From Bryobacterales bacterium (GTDB lineage: Bacteria; Acidobacteriota; Terriglobia; Bryobacterales; Bryobacteraceae), in the NCBI GenBank assembly GCA_947446025.1, contig CANFEY010000045.1:1-39780 (forward strand): a DNA stretch of 39,780 bases, given 5' to 3'. The first letter of the stretch is position 1. Every line of letters starts with the position of its first letter. Positions 1-7,081 of this stretch are shown here, piece by piece. The translations under genes were made by a program, and so were the position numbers. The notes beneath the pieces are model-generated. The model was not told the origin of the DNA and did no database searches. It saw nothing but the letters and a program-made list of their open reading frames with translations.

Positions 1-135
1 AGCCTCTACCAAATCCTACAGGTTGTCAGCGTCACCATTTTCGAGCGGACGCCCATTCTACAGGCCCTTCAGCTACAACATACCGGAGAAAAATCAGACC
101 CATTTTTCAACCAGCTGAATCTGTTCGACTTATAG
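1..135 (+). CDS. IS4-family transposase, C-terminal fragment
   Basis: Frame 1 is open from the first base to a TAG at 133-135 and encodes the last 44 residues of a transposase. The tail contains a leucine/valine stretch, the pattern FERTPILQAL and a terminal NQLNLFDL, which resemble the C-termini of IS4-family transposases that carry an N-terminal DUF4372 domain. The catalytic DDE residues would lie upstream of the window. The matching N-terminus of a second copy (MNLGR) appears at the other end of the window. This fragment is cut by the window edge, not by a mutation that can be seen here. Confidence 0.8.
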   Translation, partial: SLYQILQVVSVTIFERTPILQALQLQHTGEKSDPFFNQLNLFDL

Positions 136-149
136 CCGGACACTACTGG
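1..149 (+). mobile_element. Right end of an IS4-type insertion sequence
   Basis: The first 149 bases are the 3' end of an insertion sequence: the end of a transposase reading frame (1-135) whose TAG stop lies inside a terminal repeat at 133-149, read as TAGCCGGACACTACTGG. The exact reverse complement of these 17 bases occurs at 39637-39653, where a second copy begins. The element ends 2 bases before the stop codon of the neighbouring mqnB gene. The IS4 assignment rests on the transposase tail and on family memory; the body of the element is outside the window. Confidence 0.85.
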
Positions 150-151
150 CT

Positions 152-724
152 TCAAGTGTACTCCCAATTTAGGAGGCGCTTCTGCGCGGCGGCCGCTGCT
201 TCCTTCACCTTCCATGACGCCCGATCCCTCCGACCTGTGAAGTTGCTGATGCCTCGGACTTCGCCTATGGGAATCCCGTAGCGTGCGGCAATTTGCGCGG
301 CGGCGGCGCCTTCCATGTTTTCTACCGCGCCTTGGGTACGGGAGTGAATGAGCGCTGAAAGCTCGTCGGTGCCGGTGCAGGTGGAGACTGTCACGAAGAG
401 GGCTCGGCGGGGGGCGGGGAAGAGTTGCAAGGGGTAGGTGGATTGCAGGAAGTCGGTAAGCTGAACGAAGCCGTCTGGGGTTTCGACGCCCAGGTCGCCG
501 AAGGTCTCGGACTCCGCGCAGACAACGTCGCTGATCTTGAGGCCCGAGCCTGGGTAGGCACCGCCGATGCCGACTACGATGACGCCGTCGGGGCGTTGCT
601 GTTCAATGGCGAGCGTCAGGGCGTGCGCCATGTTGACCTGGCCGACTCCGGTGATGACGGTCCGGAAGCGGGTTTTCAATAGGGCACATTCGAGTTCGGT
701 GGCGGCGGCGACTAAAAGGTTCAC
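152..724 (-). CDS. mqnB: Futalosine hydrolase (MqnB)
   Basis: This 190-residue protein has the nucleoside phosphorylase/MTA-SAH nucleosidase fold. It would cleave futalosine to hypoxanthine and dehypoxanthinyl futalosine in the cytoplasmic futalosine route to menaquinone. Supporting motifs are the N-terminal beta strand MNLLVAAATELE, the GVGQVN loop, the GIGGAYPGSGLKISDVV segment, the conserved ENMEGAAAA and the late ISNFTGRRDRASW. The Asn in the last motif, where MTA/SAH nucleosidases have Asp, favours futalosine hydrolase. The start is GTG at 724, with no well-placed ribosome site. The gene is slightly short for the family and its stop lies 2 bases from an IS end, so a few C-terminal residues may have been replaced. 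It is divergent from the acyltransferase gene with only 18 bases between starts. Confidence 0.88.
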   Translation of the reverse strand: MNLLVAAATELECALLKTRFRTVITGVGQVNMAHALTLAIEQQRPDGVIVVGIGGAYPGSGLKISDVVCAESETFGDLGVETPDGFVQLTDFLQSTYPLQLFPAPRRALFVTVSTCTGTDELSALIHSRTQGAVENMEGAAAAQIAARYGIPIGEVRGISNFTGRRDRASWKVKEAAAAAQKRLLNWEYT

Positions 725-742
725 TCACGCTATTCTAGTTAG

Positions 743-2143
743 TTGCTCCTCTCCTCGTCGACGTACTTCGTTTTTCTGGTTGCGGTCTTCTTCCTGTATT
801 GGCCGCTGGCGCGGTGGCGCGCGCTTTCGCTGGCCGTCATTCTGTTCGCGAACTATTTCTTCTACGCGCGCTGGGACATGGCGTATCTGCTGCTGATTCC
901 GGCGGCTTCCACGCTCGATTTCCTGGTGGGGTTGGGGTTGCAGGGTACGGCGTCGAAGCCCGTGCGCAGGGCGCTGGTCAGCTTCAGTATTCTGATGAAC
1001 ATCGGTCTGCTGGCGTTCTATAAATACATGCCGTTCCTGCTGCAGAATTGGTCGGCATGGACTGGTCGGGAGGCAGCGGAGTGGCATTGGAGCCTACCGA
1101 TCACGCTGTCGTTCTACGTGTTCCAATCGCTGACCTACACGATCGATCTGTACCGCCGCGATGCCAAGGGGACGCGTAGTTACCTGGCCCACCTGGCCGC
1201 CGTGTCCTTCTTTCCGACCACGCTGGCCGGGCCGATCACGCGTGTACAATCGCTCATCGATCAGATGGAAAAGCGCAAGCCGTTGGACGCAACCGACGGC
1301 GGGCGCGCGATGTTCCTGATCGGCATGGGGCTTGTGAAGAAGCTGATGATCGCCGACTATCTCGCGGAGAACCTCATCAATCGCGTGTTCGATTTCCCGA
1401 ACCTCTATAGCGGGACTGAGGTGCTCATCAGCGTCTACGCCTACGCGTTCCAGATCTACTACGATTTTTCGGGGTACAGTGACATCGCCATCGGCTCCGC
1501 GCTGCTGCTGGGGATGAAGCTGCCGGCGAATTTTAACCGGCCGTACCTAGCGGTGAACCTGACCGAGTTCTGGCGGCGGTGGCACATCACGCTCTCCAAC
1601 GGGCTGCGCGACTATCTATACTTCTCGCTGCCGGGGCTGCGGTCGTGGAAGGTGTTCTCTTATAGCAACCTGGTGCTGACCATGGTGATCGGCGGCTTAT
1701 GGCACGGGGCCAGTTGGAACTTCGTCATTTGGGGCGCGCTGCATGGATTCGGGCTGGTGATCGTGAGGCTGTGGCAGGGTTCGTTCGCCAATATGAAGGG
1801 CGTGCCGCGCGTGTTTCACTACGTGAGCATGTTCCTGACGTTCAACTTTGTCGTACTCGCGTGGATCTTCTTCCGCGCGCCGGATCTGGATGGTGCGCTG
1901 GCCATGCTGGCGCGGATCGCGTCGCTCACCGTTTCCTTCGTGAATATTTCGGTGCCGATCGGCGTGGTGCTGGGCGTCGGGTTGGTGGGCCACTACCTGC
2001 CGAAACGCTGGTATGACGAAGGACTAAACTTATATGTACGGGCTCCGTTCTACGCGCAGGCTGCGGCAATGGCGGCGCTGGTGTTCGGGTTGAGATACGT
2101 GGTGACCACGGGGGCGGCTCCGTTTATCTACAACCAGTTTTAG
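743..2143 (+). CDS. MBOAT-family membrane O-acyltransferase (AlgI/DltB-like)
   Basis: A 466-residue polytopic membrane protein of the membrane-bound O-acyltransferase family. In AlgI and DltB systems this protein moves an acyl group across the inner membrane for transfer to an exported polymer. Visible signatures are the N-terminal membrane block with FANYFFYARWD, the central TEFWRRWHITLSNGLRDY segment and GGLWHGASWNFVIWGALHG, which carries the invariant histidine at about residue 321. The frame opens directly after a TAG at 740-742, so TTG at 743 is the earliest start, and the protein begins as AlgI proteins usually do. No clear ribosome site precedes it. It heads a five-gene plus-strand cluster with two SGNH hydrolases, the arrangement expected for polysaccharide O-acetylation. 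The acceptor polymer cannot be told from the sequence. Confidence 0.9.
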   Translation: MLLSSSTYFVFLVAVFFLYWPLARWRALSLAVILFANYFFYARWDMAYLLLIPAASTLDFLVGLGLQGTASKPVRRALVSFSILMNIGLLAFYKYMPFLLQNWSAWTGREAAEWHWSLPITLSFYVFQSLTYTIDLYRRDAKGTRSYLAHLAAVSFFPTTLAGPITRVQSLIDQMEKRKPLDATDGGRAMFLIGMGLVKKLMIADYLAENLINRVFDFPNLYSGTEVLISVYAYAFQIYYDFSGYSDIAIGSALLLGMKLPANFNRPYLAVNLTEFWRRWHITLSNGLRDYLYFSLPGLRSWKVFSYSNLVLTMVIGGLWHGASWNFVIWGALHGFGLVIVRLWQGSFANMKGVPRVFHYVSMFLTFNFVVLAWIFFRAPDLDGALAMLARIASLTVSFVNISVPIGVVLGVGLVGHYLPKRWYDEGLNLYVRAPFYAQAAAMAALVFGLRYVVTTGAAPFIYNQF

Positions 2144-2154
2144 AAAGACAGAAG

Positions 2155-2180
2155 TCAGGAGACAGGAGTCAGGATTCAGA
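2155..2180. repeat. Short degenerate direct repeats before the first SGNH gene
   Basis: The gap between the acyltransferase stop and the next ATG consists of three imperfect copies of a CAGGA-containing unit (AGTCAGGAGACAGGAGTCAG and a following GGATTCAG). The last copy supplies a GGA about nine bases before the ATG at 2181, so the repeat probably doubles as the ribosome binding site. Confidence 0.5.
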
Positions 2181-3593
2181 ATGTTACCGGCTAAGACTAT
2201 GCTGGCTGCGGGGACCTTTGTGGGTCTCATGCTGCTTCCGCTCGCCTTGCCGCAACTCGCGGCGTACCGGTCTGTGGACGGGGCATCGGTGGCTAAGGTT
2301 TGGGATTTGCCATTGCCCGCTTTGCCGGAGCTGAACGGGATGCCGTCCATCGATAACTTGCGGGCGGAGCGGGCGCAGGCATTGGCTTCGCAGATTCTTG
2401 TCGATCCTAAAAGGCAGCTCGATCACTTCTACGATTCATTGTTGCGCGGCGGGACGGTACGCGTGGTTCACTATGGGGACTCGCCGACGACAGCGGACCT
2501 CATCACGGCGGATGTGCGTGGAATGTTGCAGAAGCAGTTTGGCGACGCGGGGGCTGGCTTTGTGCTCATCGCGCGGCCGTGGGCTTGGTACAACCATCGT
2601 GGCATGGGGATGGAGGCCGTGAACTGGGGCATCGATGTCGCGGGCCGGCCGGAGTTCAAGGACGGCATGTTCGGGCTCGGCGGCGGGAGATTTCGGGGTG
2701 CGCCGGGGTCGGTTGCGAACTGGACGTTGAAGAGCGGGCAGGCGCAATCGGTGGAGGTCGCCTACTTGGCGCAGCCCGGTGGCGGCATCTTCGTGTTTGA
2801 AGCCGACGGGCGGGAGATCGGCAGCGCGGATACGAATGCGGATCAGCCGCACGCCGGCTTCGTGACGTTTGCCTTGCCTCCGCGGTCCAGCGAAATGCGC
2901 GTGCGCGTGACGCAGGGCGCGGTGCAGCTCTATGGCGCGGAGTTCCGCAGGGACCGCGCGGGAGTGCTTTACAGCAGTCTCGGAGTGAATGGTGCCAGCG
3001 TCACGCTGCTCTCGCGGGCGTTCAACAAGGCGTACCTATCGGCCCAGCTGGCGCACTATCGGCCGGACCTTGTCGTGCTCGCCTACGGCACCAATGAAAG
3101 CGGGTATCCCGGTTTCATCGATACAACGTGGGTGAAGGAGATGGAGACCGCAGTGAAGCGCATCCGTGCGGCGTTGCCGGAAGCCTCGGTGCTGTTGATG
3201 AGTCCGATGGATCGCGGTGAGCTGAAGCCGGACGGCAGCATCGGCACGATTGATACGCTCCCGCGGTTGGTAGCGAAGGAGAAGCAGCTCGCGGTAGATC
3301 TTGGCGTCGGCTTTTTCAATACGTTTGAAGCGATGGGCGGGCGCGGGACGATGGCGAAGTGGTATGCATCGCAGCCCCGGCTGGTGGGCGCCGACTACAT
3401 CCATCCTCTGCCGGCGGGAGCCAAGATCGTCGGCGAATTGTTGTACGATAGCTTGCGCGACGGCTACAGCGAATTCAAGGTTCGCAAGCTGACGGAGCGC
3501 CAGGAAAAGGAACGGAAGCAGGAGCAAGCCCGCCGGGAACTTTTGCGGCAAAGGGCAAGCGCTCCGGTGAAGAGCGGTCCAGCGGCGCAGTGA
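2181..3593 (+). CDS. SGNH/GDSL-type hydrolase, exported (first paralogue)
   Basis: A 470-residue protein with an N-terminal signal or membrane anchor (residues about 5-28) and an SGNH hydrolase fold. Block I is HYGDSPTTAD with the likely nucleophile Ser101. Block III is AYGTNESG with Asn305. Block V is DYIHPLPAGAK with Asp405 and His408. The first catalytic blocks are separated by about 200 residues, suggesting an inserted beta-rich domain around residues 150-270, rich in Gly and aromatic residues. The C-terminus is a Lys/Arg/Glu/Gln-rich helix. Such enzymes next to AlgI-like proteins act as periplasmic O-acetyltransferases or esterases on the exported polymer. It shares a GTGA stop-start overlap with the second paralogue. 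Acyl transfer rather than hydrolysis is an inference from context. Confidence 0.85.
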   Translation: MLPAKTMLAAGTFVGLMLLPLALPQLAAYRSVDGASVAKVWDLPLPALPELNGMPSIDNLRAERAQALASQILVDPKRQLDHFYDSLLRGGTVRVVHYGDSPTTADLITADVRGMLQKQFGDAGAGFVLIARPWAWYNHRGMGMEAVNWGIDVAGRPEFKDGMFGLGGGRFRGAPGSVANWTLKSGQAQSVEVAYLAQPGGGIFVFEADGREIGSADTNADQPHAGFVTFALPPRSSEMRVRVTQGAVQLYGAEFRRDRAGVLYSSLGVNGASVTLLSRAFNKAYLSAQLAHYRPDLVVLAYGTNESGYPGFIDTTWVKEMETAVKRIRAALPEASVLLMSPMDRGELKPDGSIGTIDTLPRLVAKEKQLAVDLGVGFFNTFEAMGGRGTMAKWYASQPRLVGADYIHPLPAGAKIVGELLYDSLRDGYSEFKVRKLTERQEKERKQEQARRELLRQRASAPVKSGPAAQ

Positions 3594-4942
3594 CGGGAAT
3601 GCTGAAACAGGCGATCCAATTCGGATGCGTGGCGGCGATGTTCGCGGCCCTGCTGTTGCCTGCGGCCCAAAAGAAGCCCGCGCAGAAGAAGGCGGCTCCT
3701 GCAAAGAAAGCTGCCCCTGCAAAAGCCGCTAAGGCCAAATCTACTCCAGCACCAAGAATCAACGCGGACGAATTTGTCGCCCAGAGCCTGCAGCAAGGGC
3801 TGCAGATCCCAGTGGACAATCCAGCGGCATTGGTGCCGTTCTTCGAACAGCTCTACCGACATCAGAAGGGTGAATTGCCGGGGCCGGTGCGCGTGTTGCA
3901 ATACGGCGATTCGCACACCGCGGCGGATGAGTTAAGCGGCGAGTTGCGCGCGCTCTTTCAAGCCAGCTTCGGCAATGGCGGCGCGGGATTCTCCTTCGCC
4001 GGCAAGCCGTGGCGCACCTATCGGCGGCGGGATGTAAAGACGGGATCGAGCGACGGATGGCACACCGATGGTCTGGTGGCGAGATCCGGTGACGGCGTCT
4101 ACGGACTGGGCGGCGTGAGTATGACGGCGACCTCGGCGCGCGAGTCCCTGTATATCGAGGCGGACGCCAGCGAGTTTGAGTTGTTCTACTACCAGCAGCC
4201 TGGCGGTGGTTCGATGCAACTGTATGACGCGGGTGTGCCGCTGGACTTGATTTCAACGGGTGGGGAAGCGCGGCCGGGCTACTATCACGTGGCGGCGGCT
4301 CCGGGTCCGCACCGCTTCGAAGTGGAGACGCTGGGCCGCGATCCCGTGCGGCTCTTCGGTTGGGTGGCGGAGAACCCCACGGGGATCACCTACGAGACGT
4401 TCGGCATCAACGGCGCTTCGGCGACGACGGTGGGGCAGTGGGAGCCCGCCACGTTGCGCGACAATCTGGAACACCGCAACCCCGACTTGATCGTGCTGGC
4501 GTATGGCACCAACGAAGCGGGCTCCGCGCAATGGACGCTGGAAAAATATCAGACGATGTTCATGGGGTTGCTGCGGCAATTCCGCGAAGCTTCTCCCACG
4601 GCTTCGATTCTTGTATTGGGTCCGCCGGATCGCGCGCAACGCGTGCGGCGGCAGTGGCAGACCATGGCCCGCATCGGCATCATTGCGGAAGCGCAACGCC
4701 GGGCCGCTCTGCTGATGGGTTGCGCCTTCCTTGACCTGCGCGCGGAGATGGGTGGGGCGGGCGCGATGCAGCAGTGGGTGCGCGCGGGCGAGGCTCAGGC
4801 GGATCACGTTCACTTCACCGCGTCCGGCTACCGCTTGTTGGGCGACGCAATTTACACCGACATCATGGGTCAATACGGTGCGTTTCTGAAGGCCCGCGCC
4901 TCCATCATGGCTACACGCGGGGCAGGTGTTGTAACGCCGTGA
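3590..4942 (+). CDS. SGNH/GDSL-type hydrolase, exported (second paralogue)
   Basis: A 450-residue paralogue of the preceding protein. It has an N-terminal hydrophobic segment followed by a Lys/Ala/Pro-rich linker (about residues 24-52), which could span the peptidoglycan. The SGNH core has Ser108 in QYGDSHTAAD, Asn308 in AYGTNEAG, and Asp405/His408 in DHVHFTASGY. It shares the unusual insertion between blocks I and III with its neighbour, including a GINGASATT motif matching GVNGASVTL in the first copy, so the two probably arose by tandem duplication. The start is GTG at 3590 overlapping the upstream TGA; an internal ATG at 3599 is the alternative. The overlap implies translational coupling. 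It may work with the MBOAT protein in O-acylation of an extracellular polymer. Confidence 0.85.
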   Translation: MTGMLKQAIQFGCVAAMFAALLLPAAQKKPAQKKAAPAKKAAPAKAAKAKSTPAPRINADEFVAQSLQQGLQIPVDNPAALVPFFEQLYRHQKGELPGPVRVLQYGDSHTAADELSGELRALFQASFGNGGAGFSFAGKPWRTYRRRDVKTGSSDGWHTDGLVARSGDGVYGLGGVSMTATSARESLYIEADASEFELFYYQQPGGGSMQLYDAGVPLDLISTGGEARPGYYHVAAAPGPHRFEVETLGRDPVRLFGWVAENPTGITYETFGINGASATTVGQWEPATLRDNLEHRNPDLIVLAYGTNEAGSAQWTLEKYQTMFMGLLRQFREASPTASILVLGPPDRAQRVRRQWQTMARIGIIAEAQRRAALLMGCAFLDLRAEMGGAGAMQQWVRAGEAQADHVHFTASGYRLLGDAIYTDIMGQYGAFLKARASIMATRGAGVVTP

Positions 4943-4945
4943 ACT

Positions 4946-5086
4946 ATGGAATCCTCAAACGACTACTATTGCCCACAGTGCCAGAAGCCTGTTCCCGATC
5001 CACTGGTGTGCGGGGATTGCACGGCGGTAATTTGCCGTATGTGCGGGTCGCCGCTCGAACTGGTGGACGAACTCGGCGTGGGCTAG
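4946..5086 (+). CDS. Small zinc-ribbon protein, 46 residues
   Basis: A short frame from ATG 4946 to TAG 5084-5086 encodes 46 residues with six cysteines arranged as three CxxC pairs: Cys9/12, Cys22/25 and Cys30/33. This pattern fits a small zinc-ribbon protein that binds one zinc ion through four of the six cysteines. It begins 3 bases after the second SGNH hydrolase stop, and its last 46 bases overlap the proposed start of the SH3 lipoprotein in another frame, so it sits inside the operon. No other domain is visible. Its function is unknown; a cytoplasmic regulatory or assembly role is only a guess. The regular cysteine spacing is the main reason to believe it is real. Confidence 0.7.
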   Translation: MESSNDYYCPQCQKPVPDPLVCGDCTAVICRMCGSPLELVDELGVG

Positions 5087-6054
5087 CGGCGCTGCTGCTG
5101 GTCTTGACCGGCTGCGGATTTCAGGGCCAGCAGAAAGCCATCGGGTACGCCTATACCGGACCTTCCGCGCTCAACTTGCGCAATGACCTGGGCCTGCGCG
5201 CCACCACCACGGCCACAGTGGAGCACGGTGAGCGCCTGGAAATCCTCGAAACCAAACGCCGCTTCGTCCGGGTGCGGACCAAGCAGGGCTCGGAAGGTTG
5301 GACCGATTCCGCCTACCTGCTCACGCAGTCGCAAATGGACGATCTGACGCGCTTGGCGGAGCGTGCCCAGGGGCTGCCATCGCAGGGCGTGGGCACGGTG
5401 TTCGACACGCTGAACGTCCACACCGCGGCCAGCCGGACCTCCGCCAGCTTCGCCCAAATCGAAGAGGGCGAGAACATCGACGTGGTGGCGCATCGCGTGG
5501 CGGAGCGGGAGATGCCGGGTGGCGAGCAGTCGTCCGAAGACTGGTTCCTGGTGCGTACGAAGGAAAACCGGGCGGGCTGGGTGTTGTCGCGCATGGTGCT
5601 AATGTCCATCCCTGACGAGATTGCACAGTACGCCAACGGGCACTACATCACGGCGTATCATGCGTTGAATCCTGAACGGACCAGCTGGCTGTGGACCACC
5701 TCCGCCCATGCGCGCCAGCCGTTCGATTTCGACGGGTTGCGGGTTTTTGTGTTCAACGAACGCAAGAAATCCTACGAGACTGTCTTCACCGAGCGGAACC
5801 TGCGCGGCTACTACCCTGTTGAGCAGAGCGGCGATTCCTTCTCAGCTGTCATCGAAGAGAAGGACGGCAGCCTGGCCAAGCGCACCTATTCCTTCAATGG
5901 CTCGAAGGTGAAATTACTATCGAAGGAGCCGTACCAGGCACCGCCGGCGTTGCCGGAAGTAGGCGTGCCCAAGACGTTCGACACCACGGCTCCCAAGGAC
6001 GCCAACTGGGCGGACCGCGCGCGCGCATTCGCCGAATGGTGGTTCGGGATCTAG
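5041..6054 (+). CDS. SH3-domain lipoprotein
   Basis: From GTG 5041 this is a 337-residue lipoprotein. The signal peptide has an arginine-rich n-region, the core LAALLLVLTG and a lipobox LTGC with the lipidated Cys at residue 25. Two bacterial SH3-like domains follow, at about residues 33-93 (containing ALNLRNDLG) and 108-187 (containing TLNVHTAASRTS), each of the type that binds cell-wall peptides or glycans. The C-terminal 140 residues are beta-rich and not recognised. The frame is open further upstream, but the upstream part overlaps real genes in other frames and lacks a signal, so GTG 5041 was chosen; no ribosome site is evident. As last gene of the acylation cluster it may anchor or couple the system to peptidoglycan. 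The stop lies inside the shared palindrome at 6052-6074. Confidence 0.8.
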   Translation: MRVAARTGGRTRRGLAALLLVLTGCGFQGQQKAIGYAYTGPSALNLRNDLGLRATTTATVEHGERLEILETKRRFVRVRTKQGSEGWTDSAYLLTQSQMDDLTRLAERAQGLPSQGVGTVFDTLNVHTAASRTSASFAQIEEGENIDVVAHRVAEREMPGGEQSSEDWFLVRTKENRAGWVLSRMVLMSIPDEIAQYANGHYITAYHALNPERTSWLWTTSAHARQPFDFDGLRVFVFNERKKSYETVFTERNLRGYYPVEQSGDSFSAVIEEKDGSLAKRTYSFNGSKVKLLSKEPYQAPPALPEVGVPKTFDTTAPKDANWADRARAFAEWWFGI

Positions 6055-6074
6055 ATGGTGTCTGACACCATTTA
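6052..6074. repeat. 23-bp palindrome carrying both convergent stop codons (copy 1)
   Basis: The core ATGGTGTCTGACACCAT at 6055-6071 is a perfect inverted repeat around one central base. The flanking triplets are the stop codons of the two converging genes: TAG (6052-6054) for the lipoprotein and TTA (TAA on the minus strand, 6072-6074) for trpS. The second copy at 31478-31500 differs by one base. A transcript from either strand could fold into a stem of about 8 bp, so a bidirectional terminator is plausible, although no T-tract follows. Confidence 0.85.
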
Positions 6075-7058
6075 AGGCGTGTACAGTCCCATGGCGCGTT
6101 TCACCTTCTGGACCGTGTCCCGGGCGGCCGGCGTGACGCGTTCCGCACCCTCGGCCAGGACCTTTGCGACGTAGCCGGAGTCCGCGGTGATCTCGCGGTA
6201 GCGCTGCTGCATGGGTTCCAACGCAGCCACCACGGCCTCCGCCACGCGCTTCTTCAGGTCGCCGTAGCGCAGGCCGGTGAAGTCGTTGCGGATGCTGTCG
6301 TCAGAGGCTTCGGTGAAGGCCTGATAGATCGACAATAAATTGCTCACCCCTGGACCCATGGTATCGAGGTCAACCGCCGGATTCGAGTCCGTGGTCGCGC
6401 GCATGAGCTTCTTGCGGATGCGGTCGGGCGGGTCCAGCAAACTGATCGCGTGACCCTCGCCGGTGGTCGACTTGCTCATCTTCTTATCCGGATCATCCAG
6501 GCCCATAATGCGCGCGCCGTGTGTAGGCAGGCGCGTCTCCGGCATGGTGAACGTCTCTCCATACAACGAATTGAAGCGCTGCGCGATGTCGCGTGCCAGC
6601 TCCAGATGCTGCGTTTGATCGTCGCCCACCGGCACCACGTGCGCCTGATAGAGCAGAATGTCCGCCGCCATCAGAACAGGATATTGCAGCAGCCCGTCGC
6701 TGATAGACTCCTGCTCTTCGGTCTTGGCCTTGTACTGCGTCATGCGTTCCAGCCAGCCGATGGGGGTGACGCAGGTGAGCATCCACGCTAGCTCCGCGTG
6801 CTCCGGTACGCTCGATTGCACGACTAACGAAGAATGCTTGGGGTCGATCCCGAGAGCCAGCAGCATCCCGGCCAGTTCCAGAATCTTGCCGCGCAGTTCC
6901 GCCGGGTCCTGATAAATGGTGATCGCATGCAGGTCCACGATGCAGTAGATGCTATCGTAGTCATACTGGATCTTCGCCCAGTTCTTCAGCGCCCCCAGAT
7001 AATTTCCGATGTGTGGACTGCCTGTGGGTTGAATGCCGGAGAGAACACGCTTCTTCAT
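6072..7058 (-). CDS. trpS: Tryptophan--tRNA ligase
   Basis: A 328-residue class I aminoacyl-tRNA synthetase that charges tRNA-Trp in the cytoplasm. The HIGH-type signature is PHIGN at residues 15-19 and the second signature is a perfect KMSKS at 193-197. GIQPTG near the N-terminus, the VGDDQTQHLELARDIA segment and the length are all typical of bacterial TrpS. The ATG at 7058 fits the family start. The gene is monocistronic as far as can be seen: it diverges from the RlmD-type methyltransferase gene and converges on the lipoprotein gene, sharing the palindrome that supplies its stop codon. Nothing suggests a T-box or trp leader upstream, where only about 25 bases separate it from the divergent gene. 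Confidence 0.97.
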   Translation of the reverse strand: MKKRVLSGIQPTGSPHIGNYLGALKNWAKIQYDYDSIYCIVDLHAITIYQDPAELRGKILELAGMLLALGIDPKHSSLVVQSSVPEHAELAWMLTCVTPIGWLERMTQYKAKTEEQESISDGLLQYPVLMAADILLYQAHVVPVGDDQTQHLELARDIAQRFNSLYGETFTMPETRLPTHGARIMGLDDPDKKMSKSTTGEGHAISLLDPPDRIRKKLMRATTDSNPAVDLDTMGPGVSNLLSIYQAFTEASDDSIRNDFTGLRYGDLKKRVAEAVVAALEPMQQRYREITADSGYVAKVLAEGAERVTPAARDTVQKVKRAMGLYTP

Positions 7059-7081
7059 ATTTGTTTTAGAGGGGAACTTTT

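Noticed and set aside
4774-5040. Upstream part of the frame leading into the SH3 lipoprotein
   Set aside because: It overlaps the second SGNH gene and the zinc-ribbon gene in other frames and would place the lipobox far inside the protein.
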